Origin: Adlercreutzia faecimuris
GTDB lineage: Bacteria; Actinomycetota; Coriobacteriia; Coriobacteriales; Eggerthellaceae
Assembly (NCBI RefSeq): GCF_022669055.1
Contig: NZ_JAJMLW010000004.1
Span: forward strand, 124,001 to 188,000
DNA length: 64,000 nucleotides
Direction of reading: 5' to 3'
Below, piece after piece: positions 1-8,342 of the stretch. The notes beneath the pieces were generated by a model. That model ran no database searches, was not told the origin of the DNA, and saw nothing but the letters and a program-made list of their open reading frames with translations. A program made the position numbers and the translations under genes. Position 1 is the first letter of the stretch. Every line of letters begins with the position of its first letter.

Positions 1-128
1 AAGGCGAAGGGGCGGTCGAACGTCGCGGGCGTTGCCAGCACGCGCTCGCCGAACGGCGTGCACCAGTCGAGGTTGCGGCCGAAGAACATGCGGCCCTTAT
101 CATCGGTGAATCTGACGCTTGTGCACAT
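1..128 (-). CDS. bsh: Choloylglycine hydrolase family protein (probable bile salt hydrolase), 5' end only
   Basis: Only the first 42 codons lie in the window; the gene runs off the left edge. The start ATG at 128 is preceded by an AAAGGAG-type ribosome site. The protein begins MCTSVRFTDDKGRMFFGRNL and continues DWC. Cys2 is the N-terminal nucleophile exposed after Met removal in this Ntn-hydrolase family, and Arg18, Asn19 and Asp21 fall at the same positions as in characterised bile salt hydrolases. The family splits the amide bond of glycine- or taurine-conjugated bile acids, or of penicillin V; the MCT..R..D start followed by FGRNLDW fits bile salt hydrolases best. The enzyme acts in the cytoplasm. 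Substrate class cannot be settled from 42 residues. Confidence 0.88.
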   Translation of the reverse strand, partial: MCTSVRFTDDKGRMFFGRNLDWCTPFGERVLATPATFDRPFA

Positions 129-171
129 GGGAAGAGCTCCTTTCCGGTGGATTCGCGCTCTATGGCGATGC

Positions 172-201
172 CGAATAGATGGCGTTTGTATGCTGTGTCA
201 A
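172..201 (-). promoter_or_regulatory. Probable sigma-A-type promoter of the bile salt hydrolase gene
   Basis: On the minus strand a perfect TTGACA (201 to 196) is followed after 18 bases by TATTCG (177 to 172), about 44 bases before the ATG. It lies in the most AT-rich stretch of the left end. Confidence 0.5.
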
Positions 202-479
202 TATATATTCTACATAGCTACTAAAAAAACATGCAAAAACGAACGTATGACGGTATTAAACGCGAAATCGTAGGATTAACAGGTGGGCATAATGCTAAGG
301 TACCTCTTTCGAGGATGGTTTTCGCCAGACCGAAGGAGGATGTTGACCTTATGCGCGCGCATACAGAATATGTCGCGGAAGACCGTGCCTGCCGTCGTGC
401 CGAGCTGCTGTTGAAAAGTCGTAAGCAAAGACGCGGGGCGGGCGCATCGGGGGGAATCGACGTCCTGGTCGCGTGCCCC

Positions 480-510
480 CCCCCCGACGCTCGGCGCGAG
501 CGTCGGGGGG
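480..510. repeat. Perfect 14-bp hairpin upstream of the wbp cluster
   Basis: CCCCCCGACGCTCG (480-493) pairs perfectly with CGAGCGTCGGGGGG (497-510) around a GCG loop. There is no T-run on either side, so it is not a classical intrinsic terminator. It sits 60 bases before wbpA and could affect the leader of that transcript. Confidence 0.75.
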
Positions 511-570
511 CGGGTACCTGGTCAGCTGCTGAAAAGCCGGGCCTAGCCCGACGGCGTACCGGGAAAAGCC

Positions 571-1887
571 ATGCTTGTCGATTCTGTTAAAACCCGCATA
601 GCGTCCCGCGAGCTCAGATGCGCAGTGGTGGGCATGGGGTATGTGGGCCTCCCCTTGGCGGTGCAGATCGCCCGCGCTGGGTTCGTCACGGTCGGCATTG
701 ACGTCGATCAGGGGAAGGCCGAGCAGCTTGCCGCGGGCAAGAGCCACATCGAGGATGTGTCAGGAGACGATCTTCTGCAGCTTGCCCGGCAGGGGCTCCT
801 GCGCTTCGCCGGTGACTTCTCTCCCGTCGCCGATTGCGACTTCGTCGCGCTGTGCGTTCCCACTCCGCTCGACGGGCTCCGCAAGCCCGACCTGTCCTGT
901 GTTGCGAGCGCGGCGCGCTCCGTCGCCCCCTTCTTGAGGGAGGGCGCGATGGTGTCGCTGGAGTCGACGGTGTACCCGGGCGCGACCGAGGAGCTGGTGG
1001 CTCCCCTTATCGAGAGGGGCTCCGGCCTTGCGTGCGGAACCCAGTTCCTGCTGGGCTGCAGCCCCGAGCGCATCGATCCGGGAAATGCCGCCTTCGGCGT
1101 GGCCAACACGCCAAAGGTGGTCGGCGCCATCGGACAGGAGGCCCTCGACTGCATCTCGGCGGTATACGATGCCGTGCTGGACGGCGGCGTGGTGCGGGTT
1201 TCCGGCCCCGCCGTCGCCGAGACGGAGAAGCTGCTGGAGAACGTGTACCGGAGCGTGAACATCGGGCTTGTGAACGAGATGGCCATGCTCTGCGAGCGCC
1301 TGGGCATCGATGTGTGGGAGGTCATCGAGGCGGCCAAGACCAAGCCCTACGGCTTCGCCCCCTTCTATCCCGGCCCCGGGGTAGGCGGCCATTGCATCGC
1401 GGTCGATCCCGCGTATCTCGCTTGGAGGGCGCGCGAGTGCGGCTTCTCGGCCTCGCTGATCGAGGAGTCCTGCCGCGTCAACGACCGGATGCCGTCGTAT
1501 TGCGCCGACCGCGCGGTGCGGCTGCTGCAGGGTCGGGGCGTGCCGCCGGCGGGGGCGCAGGTGCTCGTTCTGGGCGTTGCCTACAAGCCGGATATCGGAG
1601 ATTGCCGGGAAAGCCCCGCGCTGCGCGTCATCGAATGCCTGGAGGGGCGCGGCGTCTCGGTCTCCTACTTCGATTCGCACGTTGCGTCCTGCGTTTGCGG
1701 CGGCGTGGAGAAACGCTCGCTTCCGGCGCTTTCGGCGGATGCGCTGGAGGACGCCGACCTGGTCATGGTGACCTGCGGCCATGGCGGAATCGACTACGAC
1801 TTCGTGCGAGCTCACGCGAAGGCGGTCTTCGACACGCAGAACGCCTTACGCGATGTCGCCTGCCGCGATAACGTGATCGCGCTCTAG
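571..1887 (+). CDS. wbpA: UDP-N-acetyl-D-glucosamine 6-dehydrogenase (nucleotide-sugar dehydrogenase)
   Basis: A 438-residue member of the UDP-glucose/UDP-GlcNAc/UDP-ManNAc dehydrogenase family, which oxidises C6 of a UDP-sugar to the carboxylate with two NAD+. The NAD-binding GMGYVGLPLA lies at residues 21-30, ESTVYPGATEE at 131-141, SPERIDPGN at 164-172, and the catalytic Cys275 in PGVGGHCIAVDP. The C-terminal sugar-binding domain (about 320-438) is complete and length is normal. SPERIDPG...NTPKVVG resembles the GlcNAc/ManNAc enzymes (WbpA/WecC) more than UDP-glucose enzymes. It heads a five-gene run with wbpB, wbpD and wbpE, the expected partners for UDP-GlcNAc(3NAc)A synthesis. The ATG at 571 has only a weak GGGAAAAG ribosome site; no better start precedes the GxGxxG motif. 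Confidence 0.9.
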   Translation: MLVDSVKTRIASRELRCAVVGMGYVGLPLAVQIARAGFVTVGIDVDQGKAEQLAAGKSHIEDVSGDDLLQLARQGLLRFAGDFSPVADCDFVALCVPTPLDGLRKPDLSCVASAARSVAPFLREGAMVSLESTVYPGATEELVAPLIERGSGLACGTQFLLGCSPERIDPGNAAFGVANTPKVVGAIGQEALDCISAVYDAVLDGGVVRVSGPAVAETEKLLENVYRSVNIGLVNEMAMLCERLGIDVWEVIEAAKTKPYGFAPFYPGPGVGGHCIAVDPAYLAWRARECGFSASLIEESCRVNDRMPSYCADRAVRLLQGRGVPPAGAQVLVLGVAYKPDIGDCRESPALRVIECLEGRGVSVSYFDSHVASCVCGGVEKRSLPALSADALEDADLVMVTCGHGGIDYDFVRAHAKAVFDTQNALRDVACRDNVIAL

Positions 1888-1915
1888 CGCCCGCGTGGAC
1901 GAGAGGGGAAAACGA

Positions 1916-2992
1916 GTGAAGTATGCGCTCATCGGATGCGGCCGCATCGCGGCAAGCCATCTGCGAGCCGCCTTGAAAAACGGCCTCGACGTGGTTGCCC
2001 TGTGCGACGTGCGGGAGGGGCAGATCGAGCGGCTGGCCGGCGCCGTGGGATGCGAGGCCCTTTCCGCGGCTGAGCGCTATGCGGACTACCGAACCATGCT
2101 GCGCGACCATCCCGAGCTGGACGTGGTGGCCATTGCCACCGAAAGCGGCAAGCACGCCCGCATCGCGCTCGACTGCATCGATGCGGGAAAGAACCTCATC
2201 ATCGAGAAGCCCGTCGCCCTCTCCATGGCCGATGCCGACGAGATCGTGCGGCGCGCCGCCTCGCGCGGGGCGACCGTCGCGGTCTGCCATCAGAACCGCT
2301 TCAATGCCGCTGTGCGGCGTCTGCGCGAGGCGGTTGAGGGCGGGAGCCTCGGCACGCTGTCCCACGGCAGCGTCAGCGTGCGGTGGAGCCGGTCTGAGGA
2401 CTACTATCGCCAAGCGCCCTGGCGGGGCACCTGGGAGCAAGACGGCGGCACGCTGATGAACCAGTGCATTCACGGCATCGACCTGCTTCGCTGGATGATG
2501 GGCGACGATGTCGTGGAGGTGTACGGCGTTACCAGGAACCGCCTTCACGGCTTTATCGAAGGCGAGGACGTCGGCGCTGCGGTGCTCGCGTTCTCCAGCG
2601 GGGCCGTGGGCGTCATCGAGGGAACGTGCAATGTGTACCCGTGCAACTTGGAGGAGACGCTCGGCCTTTTCGGCGAGAAGGGCACCGTCAAGCTGGGCGG
2701 CTTGGCGGTGAACCGCATCGAGACGTGGCGGGTGGAGGGGTGCGCGCTTGACGATGCGGCCGCGCTGGACGAAGACGTGCGCAACGAGTACGGCAGCGGG
2801 CACTGCCTGCTCTACGCCGACGTGATCGACGCCATCGAGAGCGGCCGCCGTCCCTTGGTCGATGCCGTGGCCGGGCGCAACGCCCTCGAGGTGGTGCTGG
2901 CGATCTACAAGAGCCAGAAAACGGGCCGGCCGGTCAAGCTTCCCCTCCTGGATTTCTCGAGCACCGATATGGGGGAGGGGCCGCGTGGCTAG
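1916..2992 (+). CDS. wbpB: Gfo/Idh/MocA family oxidoreductase, probable UDP-2-acetamido-2-deoxyglucuronate 3-dehydrogenase
   Basis: A 358-residue NAD(P)-dependent oxidoreductase. In the WbpA-B-E-D pathway this step oxidises the 3-hydroxyl of UDP-GlcNAcA to the 3-keto sugar. The Rossmann motif GCGRIA is at residues 7-12 and the family EKP motif at 97-99; the C-terminal domain fills the remainder. I place the start at GTG 1916 because GAGAGGGGA lies about 7 bases upstream and the protein then begins directly at the first beta strand (MKYALIGCG); an in-frame GTG at 1895 would add seven poorly conserved residues. It ends inside wbpD (8-base overlap), showing translational coupling. Assignment to the 3-dehydrogenase step rests on its neighbours. 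Confidence 0.85.
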   Translation: MKYALIGCGRIAASHLRAALKNGLDVVALCDVREGQIERLAGAVGCEALSAAERYADYRTMLRDHPELDVVAIATESGKHARIALDCIDAGKNLIIEKPVALSMADADEIVRRAASRGATVAVCHQNRFNAAVRRLREAVEGGSLGTLSHGSVSVRWSRSEDYYRQAPWRGTWEQDGGTLMNQCIHGIDLLRWMMGDDVVEVYGVTRNRLHGFIEGEDVGAAVLAFSSGAVGVIEGTCNVYPCNLEETLGLFGEKGTVKLGGLAVNRIETWRVEGCALDDAAALDEDVRNEYGSGHCLLYADVIDAIESGRRPLVDAVAGRNALEVVLAIYKSQKTGRPVKLPLLDFSSTDMGEGPRG

Positions 2993-3566
2993 CTTCTTCG
3001 CGCATGAGACCGCCTGCGTTGACGAGGGGGCGTCCGTCGGCGAGGGCACTGCGATCTGGCATTTCTGCCACATTCAGAGCGGCGCGCGCATTGGGCGCGA
3101 CTGCGTCTTGGGCCAAAACGTCAACGTGGGCCCTGGCGCCGTCGTCGGCAATGCCGTAAGGATCCAGAACAACGTGTCGGTTTACGAGGGAGTGGAGCTG
3201 GCCGACTACGTGTTCTGCGGGCCCTCGTGCGTCTTTACCAACGACATGGCGCCACGGTCGAAGTACCCGAAGGACCCGACGCGGCGGGGCGTGGGCCGCG
3301 TGCGCACGTTCGTGGGCGAGGGGGCCTCCCTCGGCGCCAACGCCACGATCGTCTGCGGGCACGTGATAGGGGAGTGGGCGCTTGTGGGAGCCGGTTCCGT
3401 GGTGACTCGCGATGTGCCCGCGCACGCGCTTGTGGTGGGCGTTCCCGCCCGGCAGGTGGGATGGGTCTGCGAATGCGGGGAAACCCTGGGCGAGTCGCTG
3501 CGATGCGATGCGTGCGGGCGCGCTTACGCCGCTTCCGATGCTGGCCTGCGGGAGGTCGCGCCATGA
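2985..3566 (+). CDS. wbpD: Left-handed beta-helix N-acetyltransferase, probable UDP-3-amino sugar acetyltransferase with a C-terminal zinc ribbon
   Basis: A 193-residue hexapeptide-repeat acetyltransferase. The pathway role is transfer of acetyl from acetyl-CoA to the 3-amino group made by WbpE. Isoleucine/valine-rich hexapeptide turns run from about residue 10 to 155 (for example IGRDCVLGQNVNVGPGAVVG). The last 35 residues carry CEC...CDAC, a pattern of four cysteines that looks like a small zinc ribbon, found in some WbpD relatives. The GTG start at 2985 sits over the wbpB stop, with GGGGGAGGGG just upstream; the end overlaps the wbpE ATG by four bases. Confidence 0.85.
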   Translation: MASFFAHETACVDEGASVGEGTAIWHFCHIQSGARIGRDCVLGQNVNVGPGAVVGNAVRIQNNVSVYEGVELADYVFCGPSCVFTNDMAPRSKYPKDPTRRGVGRVRTFVGEGASLGANATIVCGHVIGEWALVGAGSVVTRDVPAHALVVGVPARQVGWVCECGETLGESLRCDACGRAYAASDAGLREVAP

Positions 3567-4753
3567 TGCCGTTTCGCGACGTGCGCGCCCAGTACGAGGC
3601 TTTGAGGGCCCCGCTCGACAGGGCGGTGGCGGCCGTGATGGGCGAGGGACGCTACATCGGGGGGCCTCGAGTGCGCGATTTGGAAGAGCGCCTCGCCGAC
3701 TACGTCGGCGCGCGCCATTGCGTCACGTGCGCCAACGGCACCGATGCGCTCTCGCTGGCCCTCATGGCGTGGGGGATCGGGCCGGGTGATGCGGTGCTCG
3801 TTCCCGACTTCACGTTCTTCGCGACGGCGGAGGCCGTGGCGAGGGTGGGGGCGGTCCCGGTGTTCGTCGACGTGGATTCCCTCACCTGCAACATATCCCC
3901 TGCCTCCTTGGAGAAGGCGGCGAGCGCTGCCGAGGCGCAGGTGGACGCGCGGCTCGCGGCTGTGGTGGCGGTGGACTTGTTCGGGCTTCCGGCCGATTAC
4001 CCCGCTTTGCGCGCGGTGTGCGAGCGGCGCGGGCTGTTGCTGCTCGAGGACGGCGCGCAAGGGTTTGGCGGCGCCGTCGGCTCGCGGCAGGTGGGGTCGC
4101 TCGGCGATATCTCCACGACGAGCTTCTTTCCCAGCAAGCCCCTGAGCTGCATGGGCGATGGCGGGGCGGTATTTACCGACAACGACGATTGGGCCGCCCT
4201 GATTCGCAGCCTGGCAGCCCATGGGGCCGGCGCGTCGAAGTACGAGAACGCTCGGATCGGCATGAACAGTCGCCTCGACGCCCTTCAGGCTGCGGTGCTC
4301 TTGGTCAAGATGGATGCGTTCGAGCGCGAGCTCGATGCCGCTCGGGAGGCGGCCGGCCGGTATGGGAGGGCGCTCGGGGAGGTCGGCTTGGGTCTGCCCG
4401 TCGTTCCCGATGGGTTCGAAAGCGCCTGGGCGCAGTATACCGTCCGGCTTCCGGAACGCGTCGATCGGGAAGCGTTCCGCTCCTGCTTGGCCGACCTGGG
4501 CGTTCCCACGCAGGCGTATTACCCGCAGCCCCTGCACAGTCAGGCGGCTTGGGACGAGAAGGTCGTCTGCTTCGGCTCGCCCGAGACGGAGCGCCTGTGC
4601 CGCACGGTCGTCAGCTTGCCCATGGGGCCTTACCTGTCGGATGCCGACCAGCGATGCGTGATCGACGCCGTGGGGAATGCGCTGCAGGCGATCGAGGGGG
4701 CCAGCCCCCGTCGTCGAAGCTGCGCGAGAGTTGAGGATGGGGGTCTGCTGTGA
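3563..4753 (+). CDS. wbpE: DegT/DnrJ/EryC1 PLP-dependent sugar aminotransferase
   Basis: A 396-residue fold-type I aminotransferase that aminates the 3-keto sugar produced by WbpB, normally using glutamate. The PLP Schiff-base lysine is Lys192 in SFFPSKPLSCMGDGGA; NGTDALSLAL (58-67) and EDGAQGFGG (162-170) are the other family signatures. The start ATG at 3563 overlaps the wbpD stop (ATGA) with GGAGGT six bases before it; a second ATG follows at once. The stop overlaps the GTG of the next gene. The last 20 residues are poorly conserved. With wbpA, B and D it completes the route to UDP-GlcNAc(3NAc)A. A C2 epimerase of the WbpI type is not next to it. Confidence 0.9.
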   Translation: MMPFRDVRAQYEALRAPLDRAVAAVMGEGRYIGGPRVRDLEERLADYVGARHCVTCANGTDALSLALMAWGIGPGDAVLVPDFTFFATAEAVARVGAVPVFVDVDSLTCNISPASLEKAASAAEAQVDARLAAVVAVDLFGLPADYPALRAVCERRGLLLLEDGAQGFGGAVGSRQVGSLGDISTTSFFPSKPLSCMGDGGAVFTDNDDWAALIRSLAAHGAGASKYENARIGMNSRLDALQAAVLLVKMDAFERELDAAREAAGRYGRALGEVGLGLPVVPDGFESAWAQYTVRLPERVDREAFRSCLADLGVPTQAYYPQPLHSQAAWDEKVVCFGSPETERLCRTVVSLPMGPYLSDADQRCVIDAVGNALQAIEGASPRRRSCARVEDGGLL

Positions 4754-5877
4754 AGATCGCGCTGGTCATAAGCTGCAAGATGCGGTTCGGGGGCGCTGAG
4801 AGGAGGCTCGTCAGGGTTCTCAACGAGGCGGGGAAGAGGCACGAGGTGTTCTTTCTCGTGAGAGGCTGCTCGCGCGCCTTCTTGGACGAGTCGCTGAGCC
4901 TTGCCAATTGCGACGTGTCGCATATCTCGAGGATAATCGCCGTAGAGGACGGCTCCCGGATACGCGGCAGCCTCAAGGCATTGAGAAGGCTGAGAGGGCT
5001 GGACGTCGACGTCGTCCACGTGTACGGCGCGAGCAGGTTCAATGCCGCGCTCACGGCCTGGGCGCATGCCGTGGGGAAGAGGGTTCTGTTCTCGATGGTG
5101 GATTGCGTGACCTTCTACGACAGCATGGGATTTATCGAGGAGAAAACGTCGGCGTCTCTCCTGAGCGGGAGGCTGCTCGATTTTATCTTGCGTCGCGTTG
5201 ACGTTCTGGACGTTCTCTGCCCGGAGCAGCTGAGCTTCTATTCGCAGAAGGTGCGGAGGGGCTGCTTGGTCGGAAGCACCCCGGGGACCTTCACCGACCT
5301 GGAGGCATACCGCCCGCAGCCCAAGGAGAGGCTCTTCGTCTTCATTGCCGCCCGGCTGAACAAGCAGAAGAACCCGCAGCTCATGGTCGATGCCGTGAAG
5401 ATGTGCCAAGACGCCTTGAGGGCCAGCGGCTACAAGGTGCTCATATGCGGCTGCGGCTGGGAGGAGGAGCGCATCCGCGGGCAGATCGAGGATCTCCGCC
5501 TTGATGACATCGTGACGATGCCGGGTTATGTGAGCCCTCGCGAGGTCCTGCCGAAGGCCGAGGTGCTTTGCGCGCTTCAGAAGGGTACCAACTATCCGTC
5601 GCAGACGATCGCGGAGGCCGTCGCCTCGGGGTGCTTCGTGATCGCGACTGATGTCGGCGAGACCCGGCGGATGCTCGATCCGTCCTTTTCCAGCCTGGTC
5701 GATCCGTTTGCGGCTGAGCTGTCAAGGGCGATGGAGTCCTATATTCTCTTGGCGGAGGATCAGAAGCACCGCTGCTTTGCCGATGCGCGCGGGTATGCCG
5801 AGCGGCATTTCTCGATCGCCCCTTCGCGAGAGTACTTTCTGGGCCTCTACGAAAGCTGCCAGCCGGGCGCGCGCTAG
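4750..5877 (+). CDS. GT4-family (GT-B fold) glycosyltransferase
   Basis: A 375-residue retaining glycosyltransferase of the GT-B fold. The N-terminal acceptor domain begins with MKIALVISCK followed by FGGAERRL, a GGAE loop typical of GT4 enzymes. The C-terminal donor domain shows LFVFIAARLNKQKNPQLMVD (about 195-214) and the EAVASGCFVIATDVGE segment with the E-x7-E pattern. No signal peptide or membrane segment is seen, so it probably works at the inner membrane face on a lipid-linked or cell-wall glycan. It starts at GTG 4750 over the wbpE stop and closes the cluster, so the diacetamido-uronic acid is its most likely donor (inference). Its base composition looks lower in GC than the housekeeping genes to its right. 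Confidence 0.85.
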   Translation: MKIALVISCKMRFGGAERRLVRVLNEAGKRHEVFFLVRGCSRAFLDESLSLANCDVSHISRIIAVEDGSRIRGSLKALRRLRGLDVDVVHVYGASRFNAALTAWAHAVGKRVLFSMVDCVTFYDSMGFIEEKTSASLLSGRLLDFILRRVDVLDVLCPEQLSFYSQKVRRGCLVGSTPGTFTDLEAYRPQPKERLFVFIAARLNKQKNPQLMVDAVKMCQDALRASGYKVLICGCGWEEERIRGQIEDLRLDDIVTMPGYVSPREVLPKAEVLCALQKGTNYPSQTIAEAVASGCFVIATDVGETRRMLDPSFSSLVDPFAAELSRAMESYILLAEDQKHRCFADARGYAERHFSIAPSREYFLGLYESCQPGAR

Positions 5878-5947
5878 GGTTGCGCCGTGAGGCGGGCGAC
5901 GGCGGCGACCTGCGGCTTCGCACGCTCGTGTGGTTGCCGTCGCCGAT

Positions 5948-5973
5948 CCGGGCATGGCGCTCGCCGTGCCCGG
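5948..5973 (+). terminator. Hairpin after the glycan cluster (possible terminator)
   Basis: CCGGGCATGGC (5948-5958) pairs with GCCGTGCCCGG (5963-5973), one T-G wobble, four-base loop. There is no following T-run. It is the strongest hairpin between the glycosyltransferase and pyrH; a second, longer-range 9-bp pair joins 5895-5903 with 5936-5944. Confidence 0.45.
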
Positions 5974-6108
5974 CGGGGGCGCTGCCGGGCGCTGGGCGCG
6001 AGGGAGGCCCTACGCTTTCCGCAGTTTCTGGGGCGTGGTTCAGCGGTCGGCCGGTTTCCGTTAGAATGTTCGGTTAGGGTTTACGCTTCTTGACGAAGGG
6101 ATGGATTC

Positions 6109-6825
6109 ATGGCCGACGGATACAAGTACGACCGGGTGCTGCTGAAGCTCTCGGGCGAGGCGCTGGCGGGCGACCTGGGCTACGGCATCGACCCGAAGGT
6201 GGTCGACGACCTGGCCGAGCAGATCGCCGAGATCGTGCGCGACGGCGTGCAGCTGGCGGTGGTCGTGGGCGGCGGCAACATCTTCCGCGGCCTGGCCGGA
6301 TCGGCCGAGGGCATGGATCGTGCCCAGGCCGACTACATCGGCATGCTGGCCACGGTCATGAACTCCCTGGCGCTTCAGGACTCCTTCGAGCGCCACGGCG
6401 TCATATCGCGCGTGCAGAGCGCCATCAACATGCAGGAGGTGTCGGAGCCCTACATCCGCCGCCGCGCCATCCGCCACCTGGAGAAGGGCCGCGTGGTCAT
6501 CCTGGCGGCCGGCACCGGCAACCCCTACTTCACCACCGACACCACCGCCGCGCTGCGCGCCTGCGAGCTGGACGTGGACTGCCTGATGAAGGCCACCAAG
6601 GTGGACGGCGTCTACGACTCCGACCCCAAGACCAACCCCGACGCCCAGCGCTTCGACCGCATCACCTACCTGGAGGTGCTCAACCGCGGCCTCAACGTCA
6701 TGGACGCCACGGCCACGTCGCTGTGCATGGACAACGCCGTGCCCATGATCGTCTTCGACCTGACCAAGCCCGGTAACATTTCGCGGGCGCTCAAGGGCGA
6801 GGCCGTGGGAACCACGGTAGAATAG
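6109..6825 (+). CDS. pyrH: Uridylate (UMP) kinase
   Basis: A 238-residue cytoplasmic amino-acid-kinase-fold enzyme converting UMP to UDP with ATP, the normal bacterial length. [10 protein letters not shown] (residues 9-18) and [10 protein letters not shown] are the phosphate-binding segments; [19 protein letters not shown] is the conserved nucleotide region. GAAGGGA lies seven bases before the ATG; a TAGAAT at 6062-6067 may be its -10 box. It begins the run pyrH-frr-uppS-cdsA-dxr. The usual upstream partners rpsB and tsf are not here; the glycan cluster takes their place. Confidence 0.97.
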   Translation: MADGYKYDRVLLKLSGEALAGDLGYGIDPKVVDDLAEQIAEIVRDGVQLAVVVGGGNIFRGLAGSAEGMDRAQADYIGMLATVMNSLALQDSFERHGVISRVQSAINMQEVSEPYIRRRAIRHLEKGRVVILAAGTGNPYFTTDTTAALRACELDVDCLMKATKVDGVYDSDPKTNPDAQRFDRITYLEVLNRGLNVMDATATSLCMDNAVPMIVFDLTKPGNISRALKGEAVGTTVE

Positions 6826-6944
6826 GGCAACGCGCCCGGTGGCGCCCCGGCCCCGTGCCGTGAGCCGCCGCACGAGAGATGAAAGCGCCGGCCGGGAGGG
6901 GCCGACACGAGACGCGCCGGAGGCGCCCAGGGAAAGGAACCACG

Positions 6945-7502
6945 ATGGTTGACGAGATTCTGATGCAGGCCGAGGAGCGCATGGAGAAGGCCCTGTCCTC
7001 GTTGCGCGACAACTTCTCCTCCGTGCGCACCGGCCGCGCCAACGCCATGGTGCTCGATCGCATCAAGGTCGACTACTACGGCGTCCCCACCCCCATCAAC
7101 CAGATGGCCGGCGTGAAGACGCCCGAGGCGCACCTGCTGGTCATCGAGCCCTGGGACAAGAGCATGCTGCGCGCCATCGAGCACGCCATCCAGGAGAGCG
7201 ACCTGGGCGTGACCCCCAACAACGACGGCTCGGTCATTCGCCTGCCGTTCCCGGCGCTCACCGAGGAGCGTCGCCGCGAGCTGGTGAAGCAGTGCAAGAC
7301 CTTTGCCGAGGAGTGCCGCGTGGCCGTGCGCAACGCCCGCCGCGACGCCAACGCCGCGGTGGAGAAGGCCATCAAGAACGACAACCTGCCCGAGGACGAG
7401 GCCAAGCGCGCCGAGGCCGAGATCCAGAAGATCACCGACAAGTACATCGCCGACGTCGACGCCTCCTTCAAGAAGAAGGAGGCCGAGGTCATGGAGATCT
7501 AG
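6945..7502 (+). CDS. frr: Ribosome recycling factor
   Basis: A 185-residue protein of standard length that, with EF-G, splits the post-termination ribosome. The family helices are evident (AEERMEKALSSLRDNFSSVR, RTGRANAMVLDRIKVDYYG, then LPFPALTEERRRELVK). The start is ATG 6945, with AAAGGA about seven bases upstream and the expected M-V-D-E-I-L opening; the open frame continues upstream to 6879 but that part is GC-rich leader. It lies 119 bases after pyrH. Confidence 0.97.
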   Translation: MVDEILMQAEERMEKALSSLRDNFSSVRTGRANAMVLDRIKVDYYGVPTPINQMAGVKTPEAHLLVIEPWDKSMLRAIEHAIQESDLGVTPNNDGSVIRLPFPALTEERRRELVKQCKTFAEECRVAVRNARRDANAAVEKAIKNDNLPEDEAKRAEAEIQKITDKYIADVDASFKKKEAEVMEI

Positions 7503-7506
7503 TTGC

Positions 7507-7532
7507 TTCGTCCGTCCTTTCGGACGGACGAA
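7507..7532 (+). terminator. Perfect 11-bp hairpin between frr and uppS
   Basis: TTCGTCCGTCC (7507-7517) and GGACGGACGAA (7522-7532) form an 11-bp stem with a TTTC loop, five bases after the frr stop. No T-run follows, so it may be a partial terminator or a stabiliser of the frr 3' end inside the operon. Confidence 0.55.
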
Positions 7533-7562
7533 CTAGTGGTGCGAACGACCTGTGAGGTCATC

Positions 7563-8342
7563 ATGAACAAACCGCTCGATTACATATTCCCCGCGCCCCC
7601 GTCCGATGTGGATTTGGGGGCGCTCGACGTTGACCGCATCCCCGAGCACATCGCCGTCATCATGGACGGCAACGGGCGCTGGGCGAAGAAGCGCGCGCTC
7701 AACCGGCTGCGCGGCCACAAGGCCGGCATCGAGGCGGTGCGCGAGACCATCCGCTGCGCGTCTGACCTGGGGGTGCGCTACCTCACCATCTACTCGTTCT
7801 CGACCGAGAACTGGAAGCGGCCCGAGGACGAGGTCGTCGGGCTGATGGATCTGTTCGCCAAGACCATGCTGGCCGAGGTGGACGGGCTGCACGAGGAGCA
7901 CGTGCGCGTGATGACCATCGGCGATCTGAGCGTGCTGCCCGCCGAGACCCGCGAGGCGTTCGACGAGGCGTGGGAGAAGACGCGCGACAACGACGGCATG
8001 ACGCTGGTGGTGGCCGTGAACTACGGCTCGCGCCAGGAGATCCTGCGCGCGTGCGAGCATTGCATGCGCGAGGCGGTCCTGGTGGCCGAGGAGACCGGCG
8101 AGGTGATCGTCCCCACCGAGGAGCTGTTCGAGCGCGGGCTGTACACCTGCGGCATCCCCGACCCCGACCTGCTCATCCGCACGAGCGGCGAGATGCGCCT
8201 GTCCAACTTCCTGCTGTGGCAGATCGCCTATTCCGAGTTCGTGGTCACCGACGTGCTGTGGCCCGACTTCGACCGCTACGAGCTTCTGCGCTGCCTGCTG
8301 GAATACCAGGGGCGCGACCGTCGGTTCGGGGCGGTGAAGTAG
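7563..8342 (+). CDS. uppS: Isoprenyl transferase (undecaprenyl diphosphate synthase)
   Basis: A 259-residue cis-prenyltransferase that extends farnesyl diphosphate with isopentenyl diphosphate to the C55 lipid carrier of cell-wall synthesis. IAVIMDGNGRWAKKR carries the catalytic Asp and the diphosphate-binding Gly-Asn-Gly-Arg; later come YSFSTENW and the C-terminal IRTSGEMRLSNFLLWQ with the conserved Arg and Ser. The start is ATG 7563 with TGAGGT upstream. Adjacent to cdsA and dxr, as in many bacteria, so lipid carrier and isoprenoid precursor genes are together. Confidence 0.96.
   Translation: MNKPLDYIFPAPPSDVDLGALDVDRIPEHIAVIMDGNGRWAKKRALNRLRGHKAGIEAVRETIRCASDLGVRYLTIYSFSTENWKRPEDEVVGLMDLFAKTMLAEVDGLHEEHVRVMTIGDLSVLPAETREAFDEAWEKTRDNDGMTLVVAVNYGSRQEILRACEHCMREAVLVAEETGEVIVPTEELFERGLYTCGIPDPDLLIRTSGEMRLSNFLLWQIAYSEFVVTDVLWPDFDRYELLRCLLEYQGRDRRFGAVK

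Larger units (their letters stand above)
129..570. other. Intergenic region between divergent bile salt hydrolase gene and wbp cluster
   Basis: No convincing gene. It holds the minus-strand promoter, an AT-rich core (about 185-245), and a strong GC hairpin at 480-510. An open frame from 231 reads through the hairpin and has no recognisable similarity, ribosome site or typical codon use, so it is not called. Confidence 0.6.

Noticed and set aside
231-590. 119-codon open frame in the left spacer
   Set aside because: Reads through the 480-510 hairpin, has no ribosome site or similarity, and its composition changes abruptly along its length.
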